DNA from: an uncultured Pelagibacteraceae bacterium
GTDB lineage: Bacteria; Pseudomonadota; Alphaproteobacteria; Pelagibacterales; Pelagibacteraceae
DNA: 64,000 bases
Direction of reading: 5' to 3'
Assembly: GCA_902617715.1 (NCBI GenBank)
Contig: CACMXS010000002.1
Span: 1-64,000, forward strand
The position numbers and the translations under genes are program-made. Every line of letters starts with the position of its first letter. Position 1 is the stretch's first letter. Positions 62,786 through 64,000 of this stretch are shown in pieces. Under the pieces are notes generated by a model. The model saw nothing but the letters and a program-made list of their open reading frames with translations, was not told where the DNA came from and made no database searches.

Positions 62786-63598
62786 TTAGATATGTTTAAG
62801 CTCTTTTATTGCAATATCATATTCTTTAGAATTTGGAGATCTATAATGCCATATTGGTTTATTTTCCATAAATGAAACTCCTTTGCCTTTTATAGTATTT
62901 GCAACAATCATTAGAGGTTTTTTTGTTTTTCTTTTTTTAATACTATTTAAAATTTCTTTTGTATTATGACCATCTATTTCGACACACTCCCATCCAAAAG
63001 ATAAAATTTTTTTATTCATAGGATAAAATTTTGGATGTGTCTTTTTGGTAATTCCAAATGACTGAGACCCATTATGATCAACAAAACAAATTAGATTATT
63101 TAAATTTAAGTTTGCAGCCATCATCATATTTTCCCATGTTGATCCCTCTTGTAGTTCACCATCACTAATAACTAGAAATAATTTACGATTAATCTTATTT
63201 ATTTTGTCAGCGTGAGCCATTCCAACAGCCAAGCCCATTCCATGACCCAATGAGCCTGTGGATGCCTCTATCCCTGGTAATCCATAATCAGGATGACTAC
63301 CTAGTTTGCCATTTTTAGTGCAATAATTTTCTAAATATTTTTTTGCCATTATTCCTAAATTTTCTAAAACAACATACTGAGCCATACAACCGTGTCCTTT
63401 TGACATTAGAAAAGTATCTCTAAAATACTTATGTTTTTTGGTTTTTTTTCTCATTAGTCCATAATAAATACAATCAACTAATTCAATAACTGAAAAAGCA
63501 CCGGCAGCATGAATTGCTCTAACTTTTTGTGATATGTCTAAGATGCGTTTTCTATAATTTAAGCATCTATTTTTTGATTCTTTAATAAATCTTTTCAT
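62786..63598 (-). CDS. Split transketolase, N-terminal subunit
   Basis: A 270-residue protein matching the diphosphate-binding domain: IHAAGAFSVIELVDCIYYGL, MSKGHGCMAQYVVLENLG, STGSLGHGMGLAVGMA and the ThDP motif ISDGELQEGSTWENMMMAAN (Ser in place of the first Gly of GDG), then FVDHNGSQSFG. It overlaps the upstream epimerase gene by four bases and precedes the C-subunit, so the complex is made with the NDP-sugar enzymes. Confidence 0.9.
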   Translation of the reverse strand: MKRFIKESKNRCLNYRKRILDISQKVRAIHAAGAFSVIELVDCIYYGLMRKKTKKHKYFRDTFLMSKGHGCMAQYVVLENLGIMAKKYLENYCTKNGKLGSHPDYGLPGIEASTGSLGHGMGLAVGMAHADKINKINRKLFLVISDGELQEGSTWENMMMAANLNLNNLICFVDHNGSQSFGITKKTHPKFYPMNKKILSFGWECVEIDGHNTKEILNSIKKRKTKKPLMIVANTIKGKGVSFMENKPIWHYRSPNSKEYDIAIKELKHI

Positions 63599-64000
63599 TT
63601 TTTATGTTGGTATTTCTCGTCTGATTTTGAAAATGAATTTAAATTTGTCTTAACCCAGCTTATACATTTGTCTAAACCCTCGTCTAGATTGATTTTAGGT
63701 TTCCATTTAAATTCTTTACGAATTTTTTTATTAGATAATGAATAGAATTTATCTTTGCCTACCCTCTCTGGTGAAAATTTAACTAATTGATTAAAATTGT
63801 AATTCATTTTTTTACAAATATTTCTAACCAAATCTTTGATTGAAATTACGTGATCGCTAGAAATATGATAAATTTCACCATTCTTACCCTTTTTCATAAC
63901 TTCATAAGTTGCGTCAGAAACATCATCAATATGAATAAAATTTCTAGAGGATTTACCTCCACCATCTAGTTTTAATCTCTTTTTCTTCAATATGCAGTAA
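63595..64000 (-). CDS. NAD-dependent epimerase/dehydratase, C-terminal part (runs off right edge)
   Basis: The track begins this at a TTG (63990), but the frame stays open to the window end, so the gene is cut by the edge. The visible 135 or so residues contain LKLDGGGKSSRNFIHIDDVS and YEVMKKGKNGEIYHISSDH, the C-terminal substrate domain of dTDP-glucose 4,6-dehydratase and UDP-sugar epimerase types, ending DEGLDKCISWVKTN. Such a dehydratase would supply the 4-keto sugar for the C-methyltransferases downstream. Exact specificity needs the missing part. Confidence 0.85.
   Translation of the reverse strand, partial: YCILKKKRLKLDGGGKSSRNFIHIDDVSDATYEVMKKGKNGEIYHISSDHVISIKDLVRNICKKMNYNFNQLVKFSPERVGKDKFYSLSNKKIRKEFKWKPKINLDEGLDKCISWVKTNLNSFSKSDEKYQHKK

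Overview
The window looks like the chromosome of a SAR11 (Pelagibacter-like) alphaproteobacterium. The reasons are the extreme AT richness (lysine, asparagine and isoleucine dominate every protein), intergenic gaps nearly always under 130 bp, many 1-14 bp gene overlaps, alphaproteobacterial synteny (zapA next to tkt-gap-pgk-fba; a small aa3 oxidase subunit IV-like gene next to pntA), and a 5S rRNA gene standing alone next to a large surface-polysaccharide island. In Pelagibacter, hypervariable region 2 is known to lie between the 16S-23S genes and a detached 5S gene; 16S and 23S are not in this window. No stretch over 300 bases lacks a gene. I saw no IS element, prophage, integrase or CRISPR array.

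Core region, 1-18.7 kb. A minus-strand run (4973 down to 1) carries a coiled-coil gene, zapA, fau, a ymdB-like phosphodiesterase, yebC, a RuvC-like resolvase and tolQ-tolR-tolA (tolA runs off the edge). Divergent from it, a compact plus-strand run encodes tkt, gap, pgk, class I fba, thiE, efp and suhB. A translation cluster follows: rpmE (probably leaderless), a DUF1013/TrcR-like regulator, rpsU (perfect Shine-Dalgarno and apparently an ATT start) and, 5 bp later, the initiator tRNA-fMet. After a small methyltransferase gene the strand flips: transaldolase, the three pnt transhydrogenase genes, a 36-residue cytochrome oxidase subunit IV-like gene, rpmJ, a sugar epimerase and the 5S rRNA gene form one minus-strand series.

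Island part A, 18.8-38 kb, is a mosaic of short cassettes on both strands. It holds two Gmd paralogues, GDP-fucose synthase and a perosamine-synthase-like aminotransferase (a GDP-6-deoxy-sugar hub); an oxidoreductase plus aminotransferase pair and a fused formyl/acyltransferase (N-acylated amino sugars); a WecA-like initiating transferase, glycosyltransferases, two Wzy/ligase-type proteins and a Wzx flippase.

Island part B, 38-64 kb, is one uninterrupted minus-strand series. Read in transcription order from the right edge it encodes an SDR epimerase/dehydratase, a two-subunit transketolase, an alcohol dehydrogenase, three methyltransferases, WbuC, a B12-type radical SAM protein, an RmlD-like reductase, a glycosyltransferase, a heptose-type module (domain-swapped HldE-like enzyme, HAD, SIS isomerase), an ABC-type flippase, a UDP-glucuronate-epimerase-like SDR, a SAF-less NeuB-like synthase, a GT2, an SpsF-like nucleotidyltransferase, a NodU carbamoyltransferase, an AsnB amidotransferase, a truncated hisH remnant, a sulfotransferase, a PhyH dioxygenase and a capsule-type protein. 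Together these could build, decorate (C-methyl, carbamoyl, sulfate, amide) and export an unusual surface glycan. The most notable points are the rpsU/tRNA-fMet arrangement, the split-transketolase/C-methyltransferase block, the domain-swapped HldE, the formyl/acyltransferase fusion and the hisH scar.
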